A stretch of 64,000 nucleotides of DNA from Sipunculus nudus (Eukaryota > Annelida > Sipuncula > Golfingiida > Sipunculidae). The translations under genes were made by a program, and so were the position numbers. Position 1 is the first letter of the stretch, and every line of letters starts with the position of its first letter. This document shows positions 23,843 to 35,770 of the stretch, piece by piece. The notes under the pieces were generated by a model. It did no database searches. It saw only the letters and a program-made list of their open reading frames with translations, and had not been told where the DNA came from. The stretch is taken from NCBI GenBank assembly GCA_026874595.1, contig CM049322.1, forward strand, positions 37,967,840-38,031,839. Direction: 5' to 3'.

Positions 23843-24292
23843 CTAAAGGTAAAACATTGCCAAAAAAAGATAAAATTTATCAAGGACATCCGAAGGATTG
23901 GAATATTCAGGCATAGACAACAAAACACTCCCTTCTGTTCCCCAGACGGACTGATGGACTGCTGCCATTATTTGGAAATCTGGGGATGTATGCCCGTTGA
24001 TCAAAGTCCTGAGGCAAGAACGCCATTGTTCATAATATCCAGTTTTATCAGGGCCCCCTGAGAAAGTAGGTAACCTTGGTGTTACCATGGCGTAACTGGT
24101 AGTTTCTGTAGGAACCCTAATAGCATCTCCTCGTTTGTTCTTTAACTCTTTTATCATGTGACTCACCTGATCATCAGATAGAAAGGACAGTTTGTTGACT
24201 AACTGTTGAATCAGCTGATTTCCTTCTGTATGAACGGAAGTCACTGATTTGAACTTAAACACACACAGCACTGTGTTGAAGCAAAAATCCAT
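23843..24292 (-). pseudogene. Gag capsid-like fragment of the Gypsy-type remnant
   Basis: A 149-codon open frame contains RLPTFSGG followed by EQWRSCLRTLI, the start of a Gypsy/PNMA-like capsid domain, preceded by a helical stretch (QLIQQLVNKLSFLSDDQVS). The frame is lost near 23880 in an A-run. Similarity appears to continue toward 23620 in other frames, through a FHASRQESKEDIVSWSCRL-like segment. Confidence 0.65.
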
Positions 24293-25328
24293 GCAGCGGA
24301 GTTAATCCATGCTATGGCCTACGAACCATGCAAAGCATGCACGAAACAAAAGGACGTGTCCATTCACTCGAGCTCCAAAGAAACTTGAACACACAGCGAT
24401 ATTTTAGCTGCTTGAGGCGGTACTCTCCACTACACGGAAAAAGTATACCTGGATAAACCAAGTACGCCGAAGACTCTAAGACGTTTGGAGACGGTAGATG
24501 GCGCTGACATGACGAACCACGCTCTGTTACAATTTGTAACGGCCCAGCTCCGATGCGGGGCTCAGACCGATGTTGCGGGAATTCATCGTCACTGATCGCG
24601 ACCACTCTCCGAACTCACGGAAACAGACAAACCAGGACAAATGGCGATAAATCCTTTAATGGACCTGATGAAAATAGACCAGTGTATAGTGAAAAGTTTG
24701 TTTTCCACAAAGTCCTATGGAAGAGTCTTATATACACAGTTACTTGATGAACATTAATACTAGCGGTCAAAATCTATTACATATAAGCGATACAGATTTA
24801 AAACACAGAAACACATAGAAAATAGATTAAACCTTAAACCTTCCAATGAAGGCATTATGTACTATTTATACAAAACACTAAAATATGTCTTTGCGAGTTA
24901 CTTGGTGAAATATAAGAAGAAAAGGAAATGAATGACTGAAATTAGTAAGACAACTGTAAGGAGCTAAAGGAATGAAACAATTTCTCACCTGATGAAAATA
25001 GACCAGTGTATAGTGAAACGTATGGTTTCCACAAAGTCCTATGGCAGAGTGACGGCTGAACGGACTTCTGGTCATGGGTTTCCGCCACTCTGCACACTGC
25101 CAGGTATTAGTTTGTTTGTTAATGAAGCTTATTTAAATAATTTAAATAACAAAGGTCGGACTTAGCAACAAACAAGCGGGTCGTTGACGACCCTGTGCAT
25201 TTTGGTCTTGTGTTTAAAAAACCACTCATTTTAGAAACCAGTTTAAACAAAACACTGTTCTGGCGGTCTTGTCCTGGCGATGCAAGAAACACTGTTTTGT
25301 CCCGGCGATGTAAGAAACAAATACCCGT

Positions 25329-25367
<39 letters not shown>

Positions 25368-26639
25368 CTTGACACTCTTCTTAGCATCCAACTGGTTTCA
25401 TCAATGGTAAGATCTAAGGAACAAATTGATGTATGATGCAAAATGTATACATTTTGGTGCAGGTGTGATGTTCCATAGATGTGCCCTAACATGGAACATA
25501 GCACTATATTTATGTATAAGTAATACAAGGTTCTTTAATCTGCGACTTAATACTCCAGGGACCATGACCATCAAAATAGAAAAAAATGTAAACTCGCCAC
25601 TAAAAATAAAATAGGGGACGAACAGCATTATCTTTTCATAGGGGACGAACAGCATTATCTTTTTATATTAAAAGGTGCCATAAAAACTATTAGTCAAAGA
25701 AATCAAGACCCAAGCAAATTTATTGAAAATGAAAAATCTCATGAATAGTGACAGCAAACTGTTAGTTCAAATGATTGATATTAGTTTATTCACCAATTTA
25801 CTCATCAATTCTTGTTCATTCTTGTACTTCAACAGACATGTTAACCTACTGTTGAAGTACCGATCTCGGGGAAATATATAATGTGTATTAATCACATGCC
25901 ACAACATGTTTGACGTCAGAATTTTTGCAGTCAATTTCAGTGTATAAGAATAGAATTATCTACGCCTTTCGGTCCTCCAATTCTATTTGCACTAGCCAAA
26001 ACTTATAATAACATTAAAAGTTCAAATCCTGCAAGCCAAGTCTTATTCCTATATCATTTTTTTCTCTTTTTCTTCTATTTTCTTTATCATATACCGCACA
26101 GTGCAATGTAGGATACATAATTCAAAGGATCCTTTTTTAATACATTTTATTGTTGAAAAAAGCATACAATAACACTTCACATAATTGTACACAATCGCAG
26201 CAAATACAATATATACAAAGCACATCGCCTGGATATTATTCCAACTATACTTCAAATTTTCAGTCCTTGTAATTTGTACATGCAGTATATAAATATATTT
26301 TAGTGGCCTTTGCAGAATACATTTACCCCTTGCGCTCTTTCTTTATAATACTCAAACTACAATGCTAATATAGCTGTATGTTAAAATGCTTCCTTATTGT
26401 TTCGCATTTTTCTAAATGTGCAGTAATCTTATATTATTGTTTTGCTATTAAATGTTCAATTTTATATATATTTCAATCTCCTTAAAAAAATCTGGCATTA
26501 AATTGTTTGTGTTCTGATTATATTCCTTTCTTCTTTGACATACACAAATTAAATGTAAGAAGTTGCTGATTTATTAGAAGGTTATTCTTAATTGGAAACA
26601 TTCCATACAATACTGTGTTCAAGTTTAATGGTGGCATTA
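24293..26639. other. Interval with small repeats, no gene recognised
   Basis: Contents seen: a near-direct repeat of about 64 bp at 24666-24729 and 24990-25052 (TGATGAAAATAGACCAGTG... to ...CACAAAGTCCTATGG); a (TA)n tract at 25331-25364; an exact tandem duplication of about 28 bp at 25611-25667 (AGGGGACGAACAGCATTATC); and the partner of the 21650 repeat at 25690-25820. No exon was identified. Confidence 0.5.
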
Positions 26640-26990
26640 TCACACCATTTTATTTATCCAATCCACAATTCTAAAATACAGATTTTTTGTCACAAAACAT
26701 TCATAACAAATGTGTTCCTTGGTCTCTAATTCCATGAAGCAATAAGAACATTGGTAACTATCAACTAACTTCCATTTGTAAAGTAAAGTATTGGTTGGAT
26801 AAATAGTTATATGGAGTATTTTAAATAAGGATTCCCTAGAGTACATCGCCAATGAAATTTTCTGGATGGCTCCAGAGTAGCTCTCCAAGTAGATATTATC
26901 ATCCTTTATTGCAGTCTTATCTTGACCAATGATTAGGGTGCAGTTGTTTTTTGTTCCACCAATATATCATAAACATGTTTAAAGACAAAG
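26640..26990 (-). mobile_element. 3' fragment of an L1/Tx1-like LINE ORF2
   Basis: The minus-strand reading FKHVYDILVEQK is followed by SLFKILHITIYPTNTLLYKW and KLVDSYQCSYCFMELETKEH, then ICYECFVTKN. This is the conserved end of L1/Tx1-type ORF2 proteins: a YKW-x-(L/I)VDS block, then a CxxC zinc-binding motif with a later H and C. It is open from about 26888 to 26640, and no RT core was found beside it. Confidence 0.7.
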
Positions 26991-29479
26991 CGTGTTAGCT
27001 AACATATCATTTTACCTACAGAATATTGAATCTAGATATACCTATTCACATATGCATGTGCTATTGTGCACTCATTGCGTGTTGACTCATTTACATTCTG
27101 TTTCCAGTAATCTTAAAGGTGATTATAATGCAGGTATCAGATATACCTGTACTCATTTTTGCACATATCTTGTAGCGCCACCTACCGACTGAAAACAAAG
27201 CTAAACCGGCAGATACCAGGATATTTGAAAGAGAACTTTTTATTTTGCAAGTATATCAAGAAAACTTGGCATGCGTATAGGCTTATCAAAAGTAAGCTCA
27301 ATGTCCGCAGTATATTATTCCTTTTAAATTGAAAAAAAGCTTTGTGGAGTTTGAAAGACCATGGAGGAAGTAATTTAATTAGATTAAATAACTACACCTG
27401 TGGCTTTTACAGCCAAAGTGTCAATTCGTGAATGTTTGATGCGTTTTGTCAAAAAATGGCACGATTATAATCTTTGTACTTTCCTGTAAAAAACTCTCTT
27501 GTAAATCCTTTTAAGTATATTTCCATACTATGACATTCACAACAGGCCAGTTGATTTTCCTTCTTTGGAACAGTCTACATATAGAGCTGGCAGCTTTTGC
27601 TCTGTATTTTTCTTTTAGACTCCTTTTAGTTAGGTTCTGTTTGCATTCTCTTTTACTGGATTTTGAATATCGATACATCATATGTAATTGAATGAAGAAT
27701 AACACAATGTTAAACGGAACAAAAAAGTAATTAACCATCCATATTCAGGGAAAAGGAGAGACAAGCTTTGGGATTTTGATATCAAATTGACTGTCTTCGT
27801 CTTATGAATAGGGATTTCCCAGATGGCAGATCAAGAATGGCATCTGCTTAATGCTCAAAGTGTTTTTTGTATTATAGAACAACACTGACACATATGATGA
27901 TTTAGATATATGTATATGTGCAGGCATGAACACATTACCATATACTGCATATCATACTAAATTATACCTATGTTAACGCTGTTCATGAAGTATTCTAATT
28001 CTGTATTGGTAACCATTATGTATTGTTATTAATATTATCTTCATTTATATATCTTAGCCTGCGTGAAATATATGCCTCCACATTTTACATACAACGTTCA
28101 AAAATGAACCGAAAATTATGTGCTATAATCCGGTATATTTAAAACATTGGCTTCCATTGTGTTGCGTATTATCTAAGAGAACCAAATCATTAAACTTGTC
28201 ACTGCATTTCATTTTACATACAATGTACTACCAATTAATAGTCTGATTAGCACTCATCGATCCTATAACCTGCCGGTCCTGTTCTCAATAGATTGTTCAA
28301 ATGTCTCTGAAGTCCTGTCCTAACTAACGGTTTATTAGTGATATATTTGACTCGCTTATTTTTAATCCAAAACCTTATGTGGTCACATAATATATTAAAA
28401 ATTATGAATACAACTTATTTCTGTGAATAAAACAGAACCATGCTGACACTTTAATCTTTACAATTAAAATATTCATTTTAGCGTCCAACGTTAGGAGTAA
28501 ACGTATGCACGTACATATTTAGTCAAACGTCGTAAACCTCAGCAAATACCTAACAAGCAACACCTTTCGAAATGCCATGCATTTCAAAATGGTGTGTATT
28601 ACATTCGTTGAACAACTCTCCATATCAAGGTCTGGGGTAGGTCCTCTAATAGTATATGTGACCGGAGAAATGACGACCACTTTTACATGAAACATCAGCG
28701 ATACACAGCGATAGGTCCTGCAAACATATTAGTGTAGACGAAGGTTAATCTCACACCTGCAAAACCACCGACAACCAAATTCATACCCCCTGGTGACAGA
28801 GGAACAGACGACCTGAATTACAATGTATACAAACACTTGTTATGTTTATCAAACTGTCATTGTGTTATGGCAGTTTCACCCTGAGTCATGAAACTTGCAC
28901 AGGCACGCAACAAATTTAAAACAATTAAATATCAACCTCAATCAGGCAGCATGTTTTCCTCACACTACATACAGATGTTTCATGACGTTTGCATATATCA
29001 AAATAAGTTGACGTATGGCCAAATTTTAGGGTAGTCTATATCAAGATTCTAACAAGTTGGAAATTGCGCTATTTGTAAACAGTAAAGTGTCCTGAGTAAC
29101 GGGTCCAGGCGAGGTGACGACATTTATAGCAATCAATTTAAAAAAATCATATAAATTTTATGCTAGATGATGCCAATATATATGATTAGCCATAGTAATG
29201 AGCACAACATCAAAGATAGCTACTGCAGTTGCTGGAAACGATCAGTCGATACTGTGGGACCGATCATAAAACGTTTGAAAAGTGTAAACGCTTCATTATG
29301 TGCATTGTACTTTCTGCCCAAAAAGCATAATCGACGTAGCTGTCAATGTACTAGAGCGTAATATATGAAACATTCAACAAATTCAATCATTTATTCAGTA
29401 GTTCTTAAACAAACGGGAGCAACTAGAACTCTTTAACAAAATGTAAAATGCTACAAACCAGTATAAATCTCATTTGACG
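26991..29479. other. Gene-free interval
   Basis: I see no supported feature. The short open frames at 26992-27192 (+), 27511-27738 (-) and 29167-29361 (+) have no recognisable domains. Confidence 0.4.
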
Positions 29480-29995
29480 TCATTCACAAGAATTCTGAGA
29501 AATCTCCGCCGGCGTCCTGTTTAGCATTGGATCAATTATAACGCTTTTTGTCTAACCCATCAATGTGTGGATGGTTAAACACCTGACTATTTTGTCCTGA
29601 GCCTGTGTCCCCATAAGTGCCATCAAGAAGTCTCCGATCAAACATCCAGCTTCTCCTGCAACAACCAGACTCCAGAACTAGATCCTATGGAGACCGCGCC
29701 TTTGCAGTCGCTGCACCAAAGTTATGGAAACAGTTGCCTATGGTCCTAAACATGTGCAAATCATACGACTCTTTCCAGAAGAAAATAAAGACATCTTTTT
29801 TAGCTTTGCATTTATTTAGACAATTTCTCTAGTCAGTTGCACTACTTACTGACTTTTAAAAATCTTCATGCTTTTTTAAGTGCTTTTATTTTTAATTTAT
29901 CTCTTTACTTAAATTATGAATATTATTGTAAGCCGCCCTTGAGCATCACTGAGTGTTGGAAGGTGGCGCGGTATCGAGTGAATAAATTATTATAA
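29480..29995 (+). mobile_element. CR1/jockey-type LINE, C-terminal fragment with 3' end
   Basis: Broken frames give ILRNLRRRPV (the usual I-L-x-x-L-x-W-L-P-V block, degraded). The open segment 29617-29832 then carries TRSYGDRAFAVAAPKLWKQL and DSFQKKIKTSF, the typical end of CR1/jockey ORF2. The 3'UTR follows (GTAAGCCGCCCTTGAGCATC near 29930) and ends in ATTATTATAATTA at 29995. The 3' end differs from that of the element at 15.5-17.4 kb, so it is a different subfamily. Confidence 0.8.
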
Positions 29996-30689
29996 TTACA
30001 TTCTCTTTCAACACGTTGATAGCCGAAATACATTGCAGTTATACTTATACAACGTTACCTATTCTCCTTCTTGTATGCCCCTATTTTCGTCTCTATTATT
30101 TGAGAAACAGCAGAAGGCTGTTATTTTGGAGTGACCAACAAAACCGCTTGATCATCTGATGATTTAACTTTGAGAATGCCCTAGTAATTTATTATATCAA
30201 ATATCACTTAAGATATTCTTCCGATTTTGTTGCTGGTGAAAATACTTAATCATTTATACAGGGTGGCATTTTCAGGCATAGCCTGACCTTCCACAAGGTT
30301 AAACTTCCTGGTTAAACTGACAATAGTTTTAAACAATTAAGAATATGAACTTCGATTCAAGTGAGTATACATGCATTCGATAATATAGAATAACATATGA
30401 ACAATGTCTGATGATTTCACATAAACAAATTCGTAATGTCTCATGTCCGCTAGTAGCCCTCTGGATATCAAGTTCTTGAGGCATTTCTTAAATGTATATA
30501 GGAATGAGGCTGCTTTAGTTCATATTGGTAGACTGTTTCTAAATTTTCGATAAATTAATTGGAAATAATTGCTTACAAAGTCTGCCCGGGTCGTCGGTAA
30601 AGTCAGTGCCTCCGCGGAGTGAGACCTATTGCAATATGTAAGGACACTCCATGTGTATGTGATTTCTTCAGTGATATATGATTCGCATG

Positions 30690-32026
30690 GATTGTTTAAT
30701 TATTTTTATACCAAAACGCAGGTGAGTTATTTGCGTCGGTCATCTGACTGAACGCAAAAATTATTCTAAGGTCGTCAGCAGCATTTGCGTAAACAGAAAC
30801 CTTGCTGATAATACGAACAGCACGGTTTTGAAATTTCTGCATTTTGTAAACTTTTTAGCTGTTTTATCCCCTCATATCCTGCCATGGTCTATATCTGGCT
30901 GAATAATGCCCTTAAAGATCTTAGGAATACATATTTAGGCAAGAATTATCTGGTCCGAATAACGTGCCATTTTTTTAAGATAACGCACTTGATAGCTGTT
31001 CGATTTGCTCTGTCCGATTTAAATACTCATTTAATTCAATCCTTTACACTGTTTTTCTTTAGTACTTCCTTCTTATAAAGTGATATTTTTAATGAAAATA
31101 AACTGCATATGACGTGACCTAAACGTAAAGAATATGTCTTTTCAATATTAACCCTTACTTGGTTGATACGAAACCATTCCATTATGCTCTCTACTCCAGT
31201 TTGTTGCCATTGTTTAAGTGTTTGCCTTGGCATTGAAAGAATAAGACAGTGTCATCTGCAAATAAATTATTTTTACAGTTCCAAGTGTTACCACATATCA
31301 TTCGACCTTTAAAAGGAATAAGCTTGGACCTTAATTCGACCTTTGTGGAATACCTTTGAAGATTCGCATGCGGCGAAGATGTGTCATTCCCCATATTTAC
31401 AAACTGATGTTTGCCAGAATGATTATTTGCTAGTAAGCCGTGTACATATCCATTTAATCCATAGATGGATAACTTTTTTTCGTTAAAATCTCTAGACCAT
31501 TGGTATCAAAACATTTCTTTAGATAAAAAAACATGCATCGTTGAATCTTTTGTTTTCAACAGTTTCAATCTAAACATCTATTACTTTATGCAAGCTTGTT
31601 TGCATAGATTGATTTGTAATGGTTGGTCATGTGTTATTATATTATAAATAATCAAATATTTTATTATTTGGTCATGAATACCCTTGTTAGAGATTTTTGC
31701 AATATGTGGTATGACGAAAATAGGCCGAACAATTTCATTGTTGTCCTTAGAACCCTCTCTTTGAATACTGGCGTTATTTTTGCAATTTGTGAGATAGACA
31801 TAGATTAAATAATGAAGCTAAGCTACTCGAATAGACACATGCACCAAGTTTAAGTAGTTTTAAATGAAACCTAACAATGTCTTTGTTTTGTCAATAAGAG
31901 AGTTTTGTTAATTGTTCGTGTATGGATTCACCATCAAAGTTTACTAATGTAGATGTTTTTGTTGATACTTGAAAATATATTTGGGTTTCTGGGAGATAAT
32001 CGGATGGCTCCATATCAATATTTGAG

Positions 32027-32067
<41 letters not shown>

Positions 32068-32210
32068 CCTCATCAATATTACATCAGATTATACTTGTTT
32101 CAATCTTGCTTTCAAAATTGTTGCAGGTGATGACACTACACATGAAGGTTCTATTATCAGCTGACTTAGGTGGGGTAGATTGCATATATCTTTATTTGGG
32201 CTAAGACCAC
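30690..32210 (-). mobile_element. Degraded LINE reverse transcriptase, minus strand
   Basis: Read on the minus strand from 32.1 kb down, recognisable blocks come in RT order: NNEIVRPIFVIPHIAKISNK followed by GIHDQIIKYL (about 31650-31750, the RPIS-LP-ISK block), a GLNGYV-like segment (about 31440), NLFADDTVLFF (about 31270, the catalytic FADDT), MEWFRINQVRVNIEKT (about 31160), and MQKFQNRAVRIISKVS (about 30820). Many stops and frameshifts separate them. A (TA)n tract at 32028-32064 interrupts the 5' part. The element is inactive, and the clade is CR1/L2-like by these words. Confidence 0.75.
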
Positions 32211-34489
32211 TGTTTTTGAGACGATTATACTGAATATTTCCCAGTATAATAATTTTGTTATTTGTGAGTAAGGCATTTGGTACATTTCTAGTTAAGATAT
32301 TATAATATTCTATGGTTTCACTGGGCTTTATAAATAAACGGAAAAGTTCCTACCTTAGGCAATATAATATAATTCTACACACATTCTAAGTGAGTCTCCT
32401 TTTAACTACCAAGGCGGGTGGTCTATAACATGTTCATATATCATTTCATTTGCACCATATCTACTCTGATCTCTCCTGAAAATATTTGACCCCGGAATTT
32501 ACACATCGAACGTCCATTTGACATGCATGTATCATAATTTATATCTATTCTAACCTAGACAGGATACTTCTTATAATAACAAGAGTTTTATTTATGTATT
32601 CAAGTGCTTTTATATAATACGGTCTTGGCTCAGGTAGTGTAATCCCTATATGTACTAGTATTTAGAATGATATTAACCTGGAATACATTCTGTCATTTAT
32701 TAGATTTTGTGAGCTGAGCTATATTCTTGTTCTTTTAAACAAAAGGCCACTTCGTGGACGTCACATGTTGTCCTGGTACTGTGGTTGATCTTTATAACGA
32801 CTCTTTTGCCTTGCTCCCTTCTTTGCCGTAATCGTAAGATATTACAGGTTAATTGAGACCTCACTCTTTGGTCACATGACCGAGCTCACTGCAGTCCAAC
32901 ATGTTGTCCCAGTTTCAATCGTATTTATTAGCCCCCTTGTATGATTGGGTTCCCTCGACTTTTCCACGGTTTCCGTTCTTAAAGTGAACTAGTGTTGTCG
33001 AAAGAGCTTGAACTGCGACATTCTTTTGGTGGAACGTTTTTGTCCTGTTGGTGTCAAGTTTGCTGCCTCCGCCAAATTTAGATACAGCTTTGGTATGTTC
33101 ATTCTCCTGTTGTATCGTCTTTCAGATTTAGGTTCTTCATAAGAAGCATAACATCGCTGTAAGACGGATGACAATTGATTGATAATACTTAAATATAAAT
33201 ATAATAATAATGAGTATCAAAGAGTGCAGACTCAAATCCATATTAATCGTTAAAAGTGTTTCCACCCTTCAAATGTCTGTCTCCTTAAAATGAAACCATT
33301 TCAAACCACTTTTGAATTGTTGACTGTCAGCGGGGATAAATTATTTCAAAGTTGATAGGAGAAGAATGCCAAAAAAGGCCTAATGCCAATACATTGCAGA
33401 TGGACTTGTGATACTCGCGACAAGCGCAGGTGGTGCAGTTCAGTGCGTATGAAAAGAGATTAGATGCTATGGATGATAGATCTTTGAATAAAAAATTCTG
33501 TCGGAGAATAAGAATGAGTCATACATATTTAATAAGGGACATTTTATTGTGAAACTACTACTTTACGGCAGATTGGAACGCATTTTTAGTTTTCTCGTTT
33601 TATGCCGACAGTAATGTGTAAAAAAAAAATCACCTTGGAACATAAATGAAGTACAATACAAATGTCTTACCTTTGCCAACATCAAATGGTACCTATTATG
33701 CATAAGTTAAGATGAAACCAAATATGGAAACAATATATGAATTGAATCAATAATAATAGTAAAGAGTAGTGTGGTAAGGTGTAGTGTGACATATCCCTTC
33801 CTTAACCACTAGCCAAGTATATATATATCCCAAATCGTTTCCTATTTATACAAAGGTAAATCTGACCGTTCAAAATCATGGAATATTGCCATAATCCCGT
33901 CTATTGTCATGCTTGGAACATTCGGCAGTGATAATAGTTTCTCACATCAAACACCGACAAGGCGATAAATCAGGCCAAGAGGCTGTACTTATTTAGACGT
34001 ATCGAACGACCTCATCTCCCTCCTCTGCACGACAGGCAGGTGTATTGGTGCAATGCACTCCCTCACCGTAACTTAGCAAATTAACCTCTTAAGAAACTAC
34101 TTTAATTCAGATCATTGCGTTTCTTCGTACGTTAACAAGGTCGATATATGCAATCACATGTCATACAAAATACACTCCTGATCTTTGCATGTCTCCGATT
34201 TACATCCAAGTGACGTTTCGCCGCAATAATATCTAGCATAAACAGTTTAAGATGCTCACGACTGGAAATCCTTTAAAGGTCCGCGAAAAGGTTTACAGAG
34301 GTTTTAAGAGCATTGGGGCAGGTACCCGATTGAAAACCCCAAATCTCAGTGAAACTACAGAAAGTTTGACGATGAAAAAGTTTGAAAAGTTTGAAAAAAA
34401 TTGAGCCAGACTTGTCTGGAATTAAACAAATTATCAATTATAAAATCAGAAATTATTATACCCTGTTGTAGTAAAATAAAAAGGGGAAA
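32211..34489. other. Gene-free interval
   Basis: No exon or element with defined ends was seen. The minus-strand open frame at 32989-33174 is unassigned. Confidence 0.4.
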
Positions 34490-35300
34490 GAACGAGCAAA
34501 CATCTTGTTTTAATATCTGTGTTGCCAATGGCAGATGCGTCCCTCATTCACAATATACCATGTTTACTTTTAATTTTTTTCATAGTAAGAGAATATATTA
34601 TTATTTATCCAAGGCCAACTTGGATCAGGAGAGACAATTTTCATCAACAAATCACTTACATCTTGGGCAAAGGGGTACTTGTAGCCGAGCAAAACAGATC
34701 CAGATATGAAAGTTTTACTGCATTTCTTTTCATCACTCTCTGGCATGTGAAGCCTAACGACACATTAACGGACATTATACGTAAACAAATATACTGGCAA
34801 TATCCTGACGATGCCGCTGTGATCAATTTCCTTGAAAAAAAAATCCTGAAGAAATTCTGATGGTTTTAGACGGGTAAGACTGGTAGGACCCGTCCACCTC
34901 ACCCGTCATCACATCCATTAGTAAAGGGAAAACGTACCTGGATGTTCCGAGGCTGGTAACATCACGTCACACATAGGCCGGTGAACAGCATCACGAACTA
35001 GTCAAACATTACATGACTTTCTTTGAGATCCAAGGATTTGATCAAAACCAGATCGCATCATATATATGCAAGTATTTTGCAAAAACAAATTGAAAATTTA
35101 GATTCCATACAAAATCAGCAGACTCTGAACCCCTAGAGGAAATCACAGCATCACTCGAATCAGAAATGTCGGATAAGAAACTGGGGAGATTGTGCAGTGA
35201 GCCGCTATACATGAAGCTGGTATGCATAATCGGTGAGGCTGGACGAGGTCTGGGCCGCACTAAAACGGAACTATAAATCAGAATTCTCAAGTTTACATCA
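34490..35300 (+). pseudogene. NACHT-only NLR pseudogene fragment (copy C)
   Basis: Similarity to the intact gene begins inside its intron 4 (about 34495, matching about 42060), passes the intron/exon junction (TTTTTCATAG at 34585 against CGTTTATAG), and runs through the NACHT exon to about 35298, equivalent to about 42876. Retained intron sequence shows it arose by DNA duplication, not retrotransposition. The Walker A loop reads GQLGSGETI where the intact gene has GRPGSGKTT, so the catalytic lysine has become glutamate. An A-run near 34845 shifts the frame, and the Walker B region is interrupted by stops (GACGGGTAAGAC). Further stops occur near 34974 and 35275. CARD, helical and LRR parts are absent. 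Its 3' limit abuts the GGAC-tail repeat at 35304. Confidence 0.85.
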
Positions 35301-35303
35301 AAG

Positions 35304-35770
35304 TGAATTTTGATTGGAACGTAATTCAGGTGGGAAACTTTATTTGATAATATGTATAATGAGTTTCATGAAAATCCATAGGATTTTGGTAAGTCACCAA
35401 GGTGCCTCTAAAGTGGGGTGACCTTCTGACCTCATAAAATATGCATGAATTTTGCTGAAACTCAAACTGAGGCCAGATATTAAATGACAGTTACGATGAG
35501 TTTTATCAAAATCCTTTCTATTCCTCTTACGTTATTGCGGCGATACAACAAGGAGCCTAATGACCTTATTAAATATGCGTAGATTTTGCCCATAATCGAA
35601 ATCGGGCGAGATAATCAGTGGGTGAGTAGTTATGGTGAGTTTGGTGGAAAGCCATTAAAGTCTGGGTAAGTTATCGCGACGAAACTTAAAGTAAACGGAG
35701 CCCCGGTCAGACAGGCGTACGGACGGACAATGGGTATATTATAATACTCCCGTCATATCACGGGCTTATA
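35304..35770. repeat. Dispersed GGAC-tail repeat, copy 2, with internal degenerate tandem units
   Basis: Two or three units of about 120-130 bp share ATGAGTTT-AT-AAAATCC and ACCTNATAAAATATGC-T-GATTTTGC. The segment closes with CAGACAGGCGTACGGACGGACAATGGGTAT, then CTCCCGTCATATCACGGGCTTATAAAAA. It begins exactly where NACHT similarity stops. Confidence 0.6.

Larger units (their letters stand above)
22500..24292 (-). mobile_element. Decayed Ty3/Gypsy-type LTR-retrotransposon remnant, gag to integrase tail with an internal deletion
   Basis: Reading on the minus strand from high to low coordinates, gag-like sequence (24292 to about 23212) is followed by an aspartic protease (23138-22887). The C-terminal tail of an integrase follows almost at once (22742-22500). 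Reverse transcriptase, RNase H and the integrase core are missing, so about 2-3 kb of pol has been deleted. Gag is broken by stops and by a C/G homopolymer at 23551-23568. Long terminal repeats were not recognised. A 64-bp near-direct repeat lies at 24666-24729 and 24990-25052, outside the coding remnant. Assignment rests on the gag zinc knuckle, the DTG protease motif and the integrase tail. Confidence 0.75.
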
